The notes under the pieces were generated by a model. That model was not told the origin of the DNA. It made no database searches and worked only from the letters and a program-made list of their open reading frames with translations. The translations under genes and the position numbers were made by a program. Positions 13,036 to 24,200 of a stretch of DNA of 64,000 bases are shown piece by piece. Position 1 is the stretch's first letter. Every line of letters begins with the position of its first letter. Source of the stretch: Pteria penguin (lineage: Eukaryota > Mollusca > Bivalvia > Pterioida > Pteriidae). The stretch is taken from positions 1,116,001-1,180,000 of the forward strand of contig CM068588.1 in the NCBI GenBank assembly GCA_035048485.1, given 5' to 3'.

Positions 13036-13099
13036 GTCAGTATGTAGTCTTTAATACGATAGAGTTACCTTACAATAGATAATGCAAAAATCATATAAA

Positions 13100-16000
13100 T
13101 ATAATATACATTAGATTGTACTAGTACGAGTATATCGAGAGGATACCGATCCCTAGGTACCTCTACGACACATGGTCACCACATTGGATTGCTAGGTACC
13201 TTAAGGTATCATCATCCCCATCAGAACTTGTTAGGTACTTTAAGGACACTTGATAATCCCTAGGATATTTTATCCTTACCTGAGCATCCTAGGTACCTCG
13301 AGGGAACTTGATCCCTACGCGGGCATTGAAGTTACCTCTTGGAAACTTAATTCCTAACTGGGCTCTCAAGTTATCTTTAGGACACTTGGTCCTTACATGG
13401 GCTTTCAAGTAACATCTAAGTAACTTGATCCTATCCAGGCCTTCCAGTAACCTCTAAGTAACTTGATCCCTACCGGGGCCTTCCAGTAACCTCTAAGACA
13501 CTTGATCCCTAACCAGGCCTTCCAGTAACCTCTAGGTAACTTGATCCCTACTGGGGCCTTCCAGTAACCTCTAGGACACTTGATCCCTACCCAGGCCTTC
13601 CAGTAACCTCTAAGACACTTGATCCCTAACCAGGCCTTCCAGTAACCTCTTGGTAACTTGATCCCTACCCAGGCCTTCCAGTAACCTCTAGGACACTTGA
13701 TCCCTACCCAGTCCTTCCAGTAATCTCTAGGACACTTGATCCCTACCCAGGCCTTCCAGTAACCTCTAGGACACTTGGTCCTTACAAGGGCTTTCAATTT
13801 ACATTTAGGACACTTGATCCCTACGCAGGTCTTTCAGTAACCTCTAGGACACTTGATCCCTACCTAGGCCTTCCAGTAACCTCTAGGAAACTTTATTCCT
13901 ACCTAGGCCTTCCAGTAACCTCAAGGACACATGATCCCTACCCAGGCCTCCCAGTAACCTCAAGGACACTTGATCCCTACCCAGACTAGTAACCTCTAGA
14001 ACACTTTATCCTTACCCAGTCCTTCCAGTAACCTCTAGGACACTTGATCCCTGCCCAGGCCTTCCAGTAACCTCTAGGACACTTGGTCCTTACATGGGCT
14101 TTCAATTTACATTTAAGACACTTGATCCCTACCCAGGCCTTCAAGTAACCTCAAGGACACATGATCCCTACCCAGGCCTTCCAGTAACCTCTAGGACACT
14201 TGATCCCTACCCAGGCCTTCCAGTAACCTCTAGGACACTTGATCCCTACCCAGGCCTTCCAGTAATCTCTGGGACACTTGATCCCTACCTAGGCCGTCCA
14301 GTCAGCTCTAGGACACGTGTTCCCTGCCCAGGCCTTCCAGTAACCTCTAGGACACTTGCTCCCTACTTAGGCCTTTCAGTAACCTCTAGGACATTTGATC
14401 CTTACCTAGGCCTTCCAGTAACCTCTAGGACACTTGATCCCTACACAGGCCTTCCAATAAACTCTAGGACACATAATCCCTACTCAGACCTTCCATTAAC
14501 TTCTAGGACACATGATCTCTACCTAGGCCTTCCAGTAACCTCTAGGACACTTGATCACTACCCAGGCCTTCCAGTAACTCTAAGACACTTGATCCTTACC
14601 AAGGCCTTCCCGTAACCTCTAGGAAACTTGAACCGTATCCATGCCTTCAAGTAAACTCTAGGACATTTGATCCATACCCAGGTCTTTCAGTAACCTCTAG
14701 GACACATGATCCCTACCCAGGCCTTCCAGTAACCTCTAGGAAACTTTATTCCTACCCAGGCCTTCCAGTAACCTCAAGGACACATGATCCCTACCCAGGC
14801 CTTCCAGTAACTTCTAGGACACATGATCCCTACCCGGGCCTTCCAATAAACTCTTGGACACATGGTCCCTACCCAGGCCTTCCATTAACTTCTAGGACAC
14901 ATGATCTCTATCTAGGCCTTCCAATAAACTCTAGGACACTTGATCCCTACCCAGGTCTTCCCGTAACCTCTAGGAAACTTGAACCCTATCCATGCCTTCA
15001 AGTAAACTTTAGGACATTTGATCCATACCCAGGTCTTTCAGTATCCTCTAGGACACATGATCCCTACCCAGGCCTCCCAGTAACCTCTAGGAAACTTTAT
15101 TCCTACCCAGGCCTTCCAGTAACCTCAAGGATACATGATCCCTACCCAGGCCTCCCAGTAACCTCAAGGACACTTGATCCCTACCCAGGCTAGTAACCTC
15201 TAGGACACTTTATCCCTACCCAGTCCTTCCAGTAACCTCTAGGACACTTGATCCCTACCCAGGCCTTCCAGTAACCTCTAGGACACTTGGTCCTTACATG
15301 GGCTTTCAATTTACATTTAAGACACTTGATCCCTACCCAGGCCTTCAAGTAACCTCAAGGACACATGATCCCTACCCAGGCCTTCCAGTAACCTCTAGGA
15401 CACTTGATCCCTACCCAGGCCTTCCAGTAACCTCTAGGACACTTGATCCCTACCCAGGCCTTCCAGTAATCTCTGGGACACTTGATCCCTACCTAGGCCG
15501 TCCAGTAACCTCTAGGACACGTGTTCCCTGCGCAGGCCTTCCAGTAACCTCTAGGACACTTGCTCCCTACTTAGGCCTTTCAGTAACCTCTAGGACATTT
15601 GATCCTTACCTAGGCCTTCCAGTAACCTCTAGGACACTTGATCCCTACACACGCCTTCCAATAAACTCTAGGACACATAATCCCTACTCAGACCTTCCAT
15701 TAACTTCTAGGACACATGATCTCTACCTAGGCCTTCCAGTAACCTCTAGGACACTTGATCCCTACCCAGGCCTTCCAGTAACCTCTAAGACACTTGATCC
15801 TTACCAAGGCCTTCCCGTAACCTCTAGGAAACTTGAACCCTATCCATGCCTTCAAGTAAACTCTAGGACATTTGATCCATACCCAGGTCTTTCAGTAACC
15901 TCTAGGACACATGATCCCTACCCAGGCCTTCCAGTAACCTCTAGGAAACTTTATTCCTACCCAGGCCTTCCAGTAACCTCAAGGACACATGATCCCTACC

Positions 16001-16590
16001 CAGGCCTTCCAGTAACCTCTAGGACACATGATCCCTACCCAGGCCTTCCAATAAACTCTTGGACACATGGTCCCTACCCAGGCCTTCCATTAACTTCTAG
16101 GACACATGATCTCTATCTAGGCCTTCCAATAAACTCTAGGACACTTGATCCCTACCCAGGTCTTCCCGTAACCTCTAGGAAACTTGAACCCTATCCATGC
16201 CTTCAAGTAAACTTTAGGACATTTGATCCATACCCAGGTCTTTCAGTAACCTCTAGGACACATGATCCCTACCCAGGCCTCCCAGTAACCTCTAGGAAAC
16301 TTTATTCCTACCCAGGCCTTCCAGTAACCTCAAGGACACATGATCCCTACCCAGGCCTTCCAATAAACTCTTGGACACATGGTCCCTACCCAGGCCTTCC
16401 AGTAACCTCTAGGACACATGATCCCTACCCAGGCCTTCCAATAAACTCTAGGACACTTGATCCCTACCCAGGCCTTCCAATAAACTCTAGGACACTTGAT
16501 CTCTTCCCATGCCTTACAGTAACCTTTAGGACACTTGATCCCTACCCAGGCCTTCCAGTAACCTCTAGGATAAATGATCACACCAGGGGT
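13100..16590. repeat. 39-bp satellite array, about 85-90 units
   Basis: The unit is CTTCCAGTAACCTCTAGGAC followed by ACTTGATCCCTACCCAGGC, 39 bp. The left 300 bases are diverged and keep only the GGTACCT/GATCCCTA core. Because 39 is divisible by 3 and the unit lacks stops in some frames, it yields long artificial ORFs on both strands: a 13-residue repeat GLPVTSRTLDPYP on + (485 aa at 15,298-16,755) and RGYWKAWVGIKCP on -. Nested higher-order duplications of 351 bp and 1,204 bp are visible. Confidence 0.96.
14094..16500. repeat. 1,204-bp and 351-bp higher-order repeats in the 39-bp array
   Basis: The block starting ATGGGCTTTCAATTTACATT at 14,094 recurs at 15,298. The variant GGACACGTGT recurs at 14,311 and 15,515. 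AGGAAACTTG-AACC variants occur at 14,621, 14,972, 15,826 and 16,177, giving a 351-bp (9-unit) step inside a 1,204-1,205-bp step. A one-base deletion near 14,577 in the first block is why its ORF is shorter than that of the second. Confidence 0.9.
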
Positions 16591-16639
16591 TGGCAGTTAT
16601 CTGAAATCGAGATTTGCTATGTAACTTCACACATATTTA

Positions 16640-16810
16640 TTGCATTATGTACTGACGGAGAGGTCTTTCGCGAGGTAATTTTTTATCTTTTCTGCTTACC
16701 TATTTGTCTTCGCATGAGGAAATCCATGTTGGAGCAGAAACATTCGGGCACGTAAAAGATCCCTCACTGTTTGGTATGGGAAAGAATTTGACGTCTGTGA
16801 ACCAGGCAGG
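16640..16810 (-). mobile_element. SINE-like fragment
   Basis: GGGCACGTAAAAGATCCCTC followed by ACTGTTTGG resembles the body of the SINE family (compare GGCACGCAAAAGATCTCTCA at 6.65 kb). No tRNA-like head is retained and the boundaries are unclear. Confidence 0.35.
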
Positions 16811-16875
16811 TACAACCACCATAATTTAAGTACTGTTATTTAGTATGGCACTAAATAATACACAGCTATGTGGTA

Positions 16876-17110
16876 CCAGTTGTTCGAAACTTTAACCAAT
16901 GGTTAAGCTAACCAATGGTTAAATATCATCTGACTATCTGTGAAATGAGAAGACTTTAGATCATAGTCTGTGTACTGATTTGTTGCATATGGAACAAGCT
17001 TTGTAAAGCTATTAAGAATTTTATACAGAATTCTTATAAATCAAATTAAATGTCTCTGAAAATTTAACCACTGGTTAGCTTAACCGTTGGTTAAAGTTTC
17101 GAACAACTGG
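16876..17110. mobile_element. Fold-back MITE with about 48-bp inverted ends
   Basis: The left end CCAGTTGTTCGAAACTTTAA continues with CCAATGGTTAAGCTAACC. The right end is its near-complement, ending TTTCGAACAACTGG. The 235-bp element has a short unique centre and no coding capacity. A clear target duplication is not visible. Confidence 0.8.
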
Positions 17111-17605
17111 CCCCAGGGCCCCACATCCTCTCTGTGCCCCTTAGCATTTATCTTTGATATATTTCCGTTTCCTTCCTCTATGATATGATGTGCATCATAA
17201 TATGTATATTAGTACATTATAACCACAATGGGAAGACAGGATGTGTTATGTCGCCGTATTGTAGTATCCATGTAAGTAGAATTATATATACCAATCGTTC
17301 ATAGTACATAATATAAGCGAGCAAAAAGTCCACATGCGTATGTATTTTGGAGGGCAAGAAATGATAAAAAGGATAATATATGAACATTAATGGGAACAAA
17401 ATAGATTTTAATATATGCGGAGGGAGAACGATAGTCCCGGTATGTAAAGATCAGATAAAACTGGGAGATAGGGGGGTATCAGCACCAGGGCAGAGTGAAA
17501 ATGCCTTTGGTGGCTATCCAAAAGCTGCGTTTTGCATTAAACACGACGTGAATTTCTAAATGAAAAAAAAAAAGAAATCATTTAATGAAACTTCTATGTT
17601 CCGAT
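17111..17605. other. Intergenic, nothing recognised
   Basis: No supported gene or element in this stretch. Confidence 0.4.
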
Positions 17606-17609
17606 TTCA

Positions 17610-17790
17610 AACGGAAATATTCATGAATTGTGTTTTACGTCCGTTTTAACAATTTATTTTAGTTATATTGCGATATAGATGCAGGAGGTAACCAACCTCT
17701 TAAACATAGTGGCGTAATCCGGGAATCGAACCCGGATCGACTGCACTGCAAGATAAGTACTAAACACTATACTAAGTCCACCCTTCTCTA
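17610..17790 (-). mobile_element. SINE family 2, tRNA-like head on the - strand
   Basis: Read on the - strand it starts with an A-box-like CTTAGTATAGTGTTTAGTAC and carries a T-arm CCGGGTTCGATTCCCGG with a perfect 5-bp stem and B box. The acceptor stem does not pair properly, so this is a SINE head rather than a tRNA gene. The body (GTTATATTGCGATATAGATG and TTAAACATAGT) matches the copy at 37.48-37.64 kb. Confidence 0.75.
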
Positions 17791-17873
17791 CAAAAGGAGA
17801 TCATAATGGATACGAAAACATGTACTGTACATATATACATAAAGCGCAAAGAAGGAAAATACTTATCATTAAC

Positions 17874-17925
17874 ACACACGAACACACATACACCACACAC
17901 AAACACAAGCACGTGTGTGTATGTT
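17874..17925. repeat. (CA)n-type simple repeat
   Basis: Imperfect ACACAC run followed by a GTGTGTGT stretch. Confidence 0.7.
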
Positions 17926-18284
17926 GAAGAACGCGTCTAATTGATAGATGTTTCCTGAATAGTTATTGATGTTTTCCTTGGAACCAATCAACTTTTAAAG
18001 CGCCAGACCAGCTCTCGAATAGTCAAGAGTCTCGTATGAGGGATGGAATCACAAAACCTCAAAATATTAAGTGTTAAGATGAGACCAGCACCGCCCAAAG
18101 CAGACACAAGCAGGGATAAACATGTATTGGAAAATATTGTATGTAACAAGACTCGAGGAATCTCAGATTACCGATTAAGAACGTCACATAGACTGATCAA
18201 ATCGGGACCCAAATGGGTTCAGAGACCTCGGAAACCCAGAAGACTCTCATTACTGGTACCATGGTAGAGAGCTGGCATTTTAAT

Positions 18285-18550
18285 TTAACAGTTTGTTTTT
18301 CCTTTTTTATATCATTCATTCCAAGATCATTTCATGTATATGGTAACGGCATCTGCAGAGAAATCTAAACATATGTAACTGGCTCCCCCTCCGCACCTTC
18401 TCCTTCTCAAGTAAAGAGGGATATTCAATACAGGGGTTGGCTCTGACTATCTCCTCTTTATGACAGGACACTGGCGTGCTGCCAGCAGGAATCGAACCCA
18501 AATCCTATCGGTTATGAGCATATTATCGACCTAGTTACGCCAACTCTTGT
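18285..18550 (-). mobile_element. SINE family 1, diverged copy
   Basis: Shares TATATGGTAACGGCATCTGC with the copy at 21.24 kb. It ends with a tRNA-like B box on the - strand (GGGTTCGATTCC near 18,488-18,500). The internal part differs from other copies. Confidence 0.6.
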
Positions 18551-18699
18551 TTTACATTATCGACTTAGTTATGACATCATCGACTTTATAACTCCGGTTA
18601 GTGTTTACATTATCGACTTAGTTACGCCGGTTGGTGTTTACGGTTTTGAGACACATAAGAGTATGATTATGTTGGACAACACTTTCATTACTTTTTAGC

Positions 18700-19620
18700 T
18701 AACCTGAACTGAAAGCTCAAGTGAGCTTTTCTGATCACTTGTCCGTCCATCTGTCTGTCTATCTGTAAACTTCAGCTTTTCTGATCACCTGTTCGTCGTC
18801 CGTCCATCTGTCTGTCTGTCTATCTGTAAACTTTTAACATTTTTGACTTCTTCTTCAAAACTGCTTTATGGATTTTAATGAAATTTGATATACATGAAGT
18901 ACTATAAGTCCTCTACTATTTTGTATCAGTTCGTAAAAACCCATTGACAGGTGGCGCTACCATGGCTAAAATAGGTCTTAGACGGTACCCCTCTTTGAAA
19001 ATCTTCTACTCCATAACCACTGTATGGATTAAAAAAAAACCCCAACAAACTAATGTTATCTGAGTGATCTAGAAGTATGTATGTTTCAAGTTGTTTATTT
19101 CGCTGAAATCGGATAAATATTTTACGATTTTTTGACATTTTTTTCGAACTTTAACATTTTCATGCAAAATAGCATGGTTTTCATCAATATTTCCTTGTGG
19201 ATGACTTTTGATGCACTAAATACTTATTCGCCAGAATATAGTAAAGTAATCTTATTTTAAACAGAATTTTAACAAAATTTTAATATTTTGATTTTTGATG
19301 AATTTTTGTAGATTGCAAAAAAATGTAGAGTATGGTTTTTCCCCACATTTTCAAATTTTACTCTGGAACGACAAATGGGTTTTGCTAAAACTTAATAGGA
19401 ATAATGTACTAGCCTATAGGTCTCCTACAAGTGTATTTGTTTTCTTTTGGAACTGTCATTAGGTGGCGCCACCATAGCCAAAGTAAGACTTAGACGATAC
19501 CCTCCGTTGACAAACTTCTTTTTCAGAACCGCTGCATACAGAGACATACTGAATGCATCAGGGTGATATCGAAGGATGTGTGAGGAAGTGTTGCTGTTTA
19601 GGATTCCAGTCCGAATGTTA
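18700..19620. repeat. Dispersed repeat with CTGTCTGTC-rich head
   Basis: Starts with two copies of AGCTTTTCTGATCACYTGT followed by GTCCATCTGTCTGTC. Two diverged internal copies of a block with AGGTGGCGCTACCATGGC and CTTAGACGGTACCC lie about 510 bp apart (18,950 and 19,460). I believe such sequence is widespread in mollusc genomes, but I cannot assign it to a class. Confidence 0.5.
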
Positions 19621-20018
19621 ATATTCTATTCGTATTTGGACTTACTTTTGAATTATGTCATTTTGATGCAAAAAATTTATGCATTTCATAAATAATTTTC
19701 ATATATTTCTTATATTGATTTTTCACATTTTCACCCTTTTTTACCACTTCTAGATTGAAACTGAGGAAACTTTTTATGTAATAAGTAAAATTGTTCATAT
19801 AAAATAATTTTAAGTATTTTAAATGTTTTAAAGAAACTAAAGACGTATGACCTTCTACAAGCATTACTGTTTAATATCCTTGTGCAATGTTTTCTATGTC
19901 TTATGTGAGCGATATACGCCCGCTCTAGGCCTCTTGTAATGGTTATGCAGCAGGTACACATAAAAATGTCTTCGCTATACATATAGTTATCAGGAATTTT
20001 CTTTAAATCAATGCATTA
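19621..20018. other. AT-rich flank upstream of the receptor gene
   Basis: No element recognised. The promoter or a 5' non-coding exon of the downstream gene could be here or further upstream; the sequence alone does not settle it. Confidence 0.35.
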
Positions 20019-20021
20019 GAT

Positions 20022-20141
20022 CTATCATACAGACAACTGAAATTATCCATTATCATTTTCAGATAATATCTTATGACGTCACTATCATATAGACATCTGA
20101 AATTATCTATTATCATTTTCAGATAATATCTTATGACGTCA
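20022..20141 (+). promoter_or_regulatory. 60-bp tandem duplication with splice-acceptor and CRE-like motifs
   Basis: Two 60-bp copies run directly into the coding start. Each holds CATTTTCAGATAATATCTTA and then TGACGTCA, at 20,074 and 20,134. The TTTTCAG could be a 3' splice site of a 5' UTR intron (now doubled), and TGACGTCA is the full palindromic CRE/ATF motif. ATG at 20,133 is inside the second copy. The first copy's equivalent ATG opens a frame of 17 codons that stops before the main start. Confidence 0.6.
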
Positions 20142-21209
20142 CTGGCCACAATGACGAACAGCTTTGAGGTTGTTACCCTAGTGTTGCTGACGACAACAAC
20201 GTGTTTTGGATTTTATGTGACGTACACCGCCAATTCTTTGCTGCGAGAGATTTCTATAAATAAGCAATCCGGAGATATTTATGTCGGGGGAAGAAACATT
20301 CTTGTTTACTTGGAATCCAATCTGACATTGAAAGCCTCTACCAAGTTAGGGCCCGTCGAAGATGGCCCTAACTGCGAACCTTTAGACGTAGCCTGTAGTA
20401 CAAAACGCATGCGCGATAACGACGTTGACGTTCTTCTGTGGCTTCAAGCTCCGAGAAATAAGCTCCTCGTATGTGGTACCGCCCACCAAGGTCTGTGTGC
20501 ATTACACAACGGCAGCGACATTGACGATTCCAATAATGCGTGCTATACTCAAAGTGAAAAGCACGGTAAATACAGTTTAATCGGTGCGTCTACGAACACT
20601 CTCCTATATCCCTTTAAGGTGAATAATACTCAGAAGTTCTTGGTCACTCATACCTGGGACCAGCGTGACCAACAGTATTTCTTCGAAGAGTTTGCTTCTT
20701 TGGAATTACGTCAAGATTCAAATACGAAATGTTGGGAATTTCGCAAAATGACGCTGTTTTCTTCCTCTGCATTGAGTTCCACTCACCGAATGAGTACAGA
20801 GATGAAATTTTTGTACAGTTTTGACATGGACTTTGGACACGGGAATGGAAGTTACTTGTACAGTCTGTATACCCGAGCTGGACTGACCCGTATTGTTAGA
20901 ATATGTAAACATGATAAATATTTCTGGTCTCTGACCGAGTACACCCTTAAATGTAATAGCTATAACATCGCCACGTCAGCATTCTATAGCCGGGCCAGTA
21001 AATCGTTATATGTGGCATTCGGGCTTGGAGTGGGCGACTCTGTACACGAACCCACCGATCAGGAGAAGGCAACAGTCTGTAAATACACGATGGTCGACTT
21101 ACATAACAAATTCCAGGATGTTGTCCACCAATGCTATTCCAGCGGAAAGGGGTATTCGCCACCGAGATGGAAAAACGACAACTCAAACAAGTCCTGCAAG
21201 GAAAAGCAT
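20133..21209 (+). CDS. MET: MET-like exon 1: signal peptide and most of Sema
   Basis: Encodes a hydrophobic leader ([15 protein letters not shown]) and the first roughly 330 residues of the Sema beta-propeller, with cysteines spaced as in the family and several N-glycosylation sites. Ends in phase 0 at the donor GTAAGAT. The presence of TTTTCAG just before the ATG suggests a further 5' UTR exon upstream. Confidence 0.93.
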
Positions 21210-24200
21210 GTAAGATACTTTATTTCCACCATTCGTTTGGATTGAATGATTATTGTTTTACATCTCTCGACGATTATTTCAAGTATATGGTGACGGCATC
21301 TGCTTAATCCATTGCATAGAAATTTATACCTTTGCAACAAACCCATTCGAAGTAGCTAGGAAATTTACGTGTCGTGATCTTCGGTTTATACAGTCTTATC
21401 CGAAAGACAGAACACAGCTGTGACCACGGCGGGAGTCGAACCCGGGACCATTCGGTCATCAGCGAGCGTCTCATGCACCGGCTTTTCCGTTTGAGACAAG
21501 TATTTAGCGAGAGTAGAAAAAAATGCATGCTTATCAAGACTCCAAGACTGTTTTCCCCCTCACTTTTCAGTATTTTCTTTTTTCGTTGTCATTCATAAAC
21601 ATATGACAATATCATAACATTACATTAAATGTTGGCATTGAATTCGTTTTCAGAATATTCCAATGAAAGATTTCTGTGGGACGTTCGATAACCCGGGTAT
21701 TGACTCGGACTATGTGTTGAACGAGCTCCATCCTGTCTTTCAATGGAGCAGTGGCCTTCTGACCTCTGTTTATCACCATGGTAACTCGAGTATCCAAGGA
21801 GGTACACTGTTCATGACAACCAACTATGGTTATCTTATCAAGGTCAGTCTTTGTAGAATTACTTACAACATAAATGATTGGTCATTAAAATTGAGCCAAA
21901 GTGCATGTATACGTGAACAGATTAGTAGAATTTATTTGAAACGACGTATTTGATTGGGTGATTCATATAGTACAGATATTTCTGATTGGATTATTAAAGA
22001 ATAACGTCATCTGTGAACATTTTATAAACTATTTAGTGAGGCCTTTTTAATCTAAGGTAAAATGCAAAGGTAACGATAACACATTTGATCACGAATTCGA
22101 AAGTTTTGTTACATATGTCGGTTTCTCAGAGTAACGATATATAATTTGATTTTGTTTCTATCGTCACGTCATCCCAGTAGAAAGAAAAAAGAGGAGTTAC
22201 TGGCTCAGTTATGTGGCAGAAGTCACCATGGAGCTATACAATACATGAATATAAACAATATACTAGAACATATAACACATTACAAAAATATTTGATTGTA
22301 GTGCAATTACGATACCGACTTAGGACGGTCATTTAATTTGACAAAAGCCAAACAAATGGTGTGGTTAACCGGTTTACGGGCCCACCTTCCCACTCATCGT
22401 AACAGAAGAACAATCAAAGGACGTACATTTAACAATTTATAAATATTCCTCCATGTAAAGAACAAGGGTCAACAGGTATCGCATATTGAGAGGTCATAAA
22501 AATATAAACACGTAAGGTATTGTAAAACACATAATGCTATAAAAATATATGCGACATCAACATAATAAACCGTGCTCTGCCAGTCTGAAAGCGAGCTAAG
22601 ACCCTAGATCTGTAGGAGTCCCAACTAACAGTCAGAGGGGACGAGGTTCAAGACCATGTCTCCTCTGAAATACGTTTGGACAAGGCCCATCATATAGTCC
22701 CCACCGCCCTGTTAGTCAGCGTGCAACGTTCAAGTAAAAGTCTGCATAAGGCTGTAGAGGGGCCAAATACAAGACATATAGTCTTTTTGATGATCTCAAT
22801 ATCATATTGTCTATTTAGAAGACGTTTGACTATTTTATTACATGATAAAATAACGTTATCGGAGCCTTTTACTTTACTTAGTTATATACGAGATCACCGT
22901 AAAAATTAGGATGGGAAATTCCATTGGATACATACTGTTTAAAAGAAATATTTCCAAATTTAGATAGAAGTTCTGAATAAGATCTGAAGAATTTGCCGAA
23001 TGTTTTTCTTAGCTTGTGATATCTGTAACCCTAAGTTAAAAGTTTAGTAATAATTTGTAAATTTCGTTTATGAAAGTCCAAAACATCGGTGCAGCCTATG
23101 ACAAATCGAACTAATTGAGATATATAGATACTATATGATGGGAGTCGAGGGACATCGCCATCCAAGTTAGGGAAATTTACAATAGGAAATCCAAAATCCT
23201 CACGTTTATCATAAATATTAGTATATATTAGGTGGTTGATAATTTTGATGTTTAAATCTAAGAAAGGTGTAGATTTATCTCAAGTATTAGCTTTATTCAA
23301 TGTGAGCTCTGGTGGATATATTTCTGATATAAATTGTTCGAATTCAGGGTTTTTCGATAACCACAATGTCATCCAGATATCTGCAAGTGTTATTAAATTT
23401 GTCAATGAGGTCAAAACGTTTTGATTTTTGAATAGAAACCATAAAATCCCTCTCATAACAATAAAGAAATAAATCTGCTATCAGAGGCGCGCAGTTAGTA
23501 CCCATAGGAATCCCAACTATTTGTTGATATATCTTGCCATAAAATTGCACAAAAATATTATTCATGAGAAAATCTAGTGCTTTACATAATTCCTTGCAAG
23601 TCCAGTATTTATATGAAGTATATTGTTTGTTGGAAAAGAATCCGGAGTTATTGGAAGTACATATGTACGTTTTAGATTCTCTGTGAAAACACCATTGTAT
23701 AAGAGACAGCAACTTGCTTTTAATCAAATCATAAGGCAGAGATGTATAAAGTGTAGAAAAATCAAATGTAGAAATTTGAGTCGCTTTGAAATTTAGCGAA
23801 AGAAGTTTGTCTATAACTTCATGAGAATTTTTAATCGACCAAAAGTAATTGATGATACTATTATGAAATGCGACATCACAATATTTGATAATATGATCTT
23901 TTATAGCAGTTAGAGCAGACGTAATATGCTTCGATAGTACCGTAGTAGAGCAATGGCAAGAATTAGATATGAAACGTGATTTATATGGACTTTTATGTAG
24001 TTTTGGGAGCCAATATATGGTTGGTAGATTAGATTTATCAGTTTTAATTTTGAAGTCGGACATGGTCATGAGGTGATCGTGCAAGGTGCTGTCTTTTGAG
24101 GTAGGGCTTTCCACATATGTATGAGTAGAGTTTCATTCGTTTTTAAGTACTTCAATATAATATAGTTTTCAAACAACTATTATGTTATTACCTGCTTTAT

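Noticed and set aside
15298..16755. 485-residue open frame with 13-residue repeats
   Set aside because: It lies almost entirely in the 39-bp satellite, starts at a unit variant, and the other strand is equally open. The period being a multiple of 3 explains it.
17710..17782. tRNA gene on the - strand
   Set aside because: B box and T-arm are perfect, but the acceptor stem does not pair and the sequence continues into a SINE body shared with 37.48 kb.
20947..21346. Antisense and other-frame ORFs over exon 1
   Set aside because: Shadows of the Sema-coding frame, with no splice or start support.
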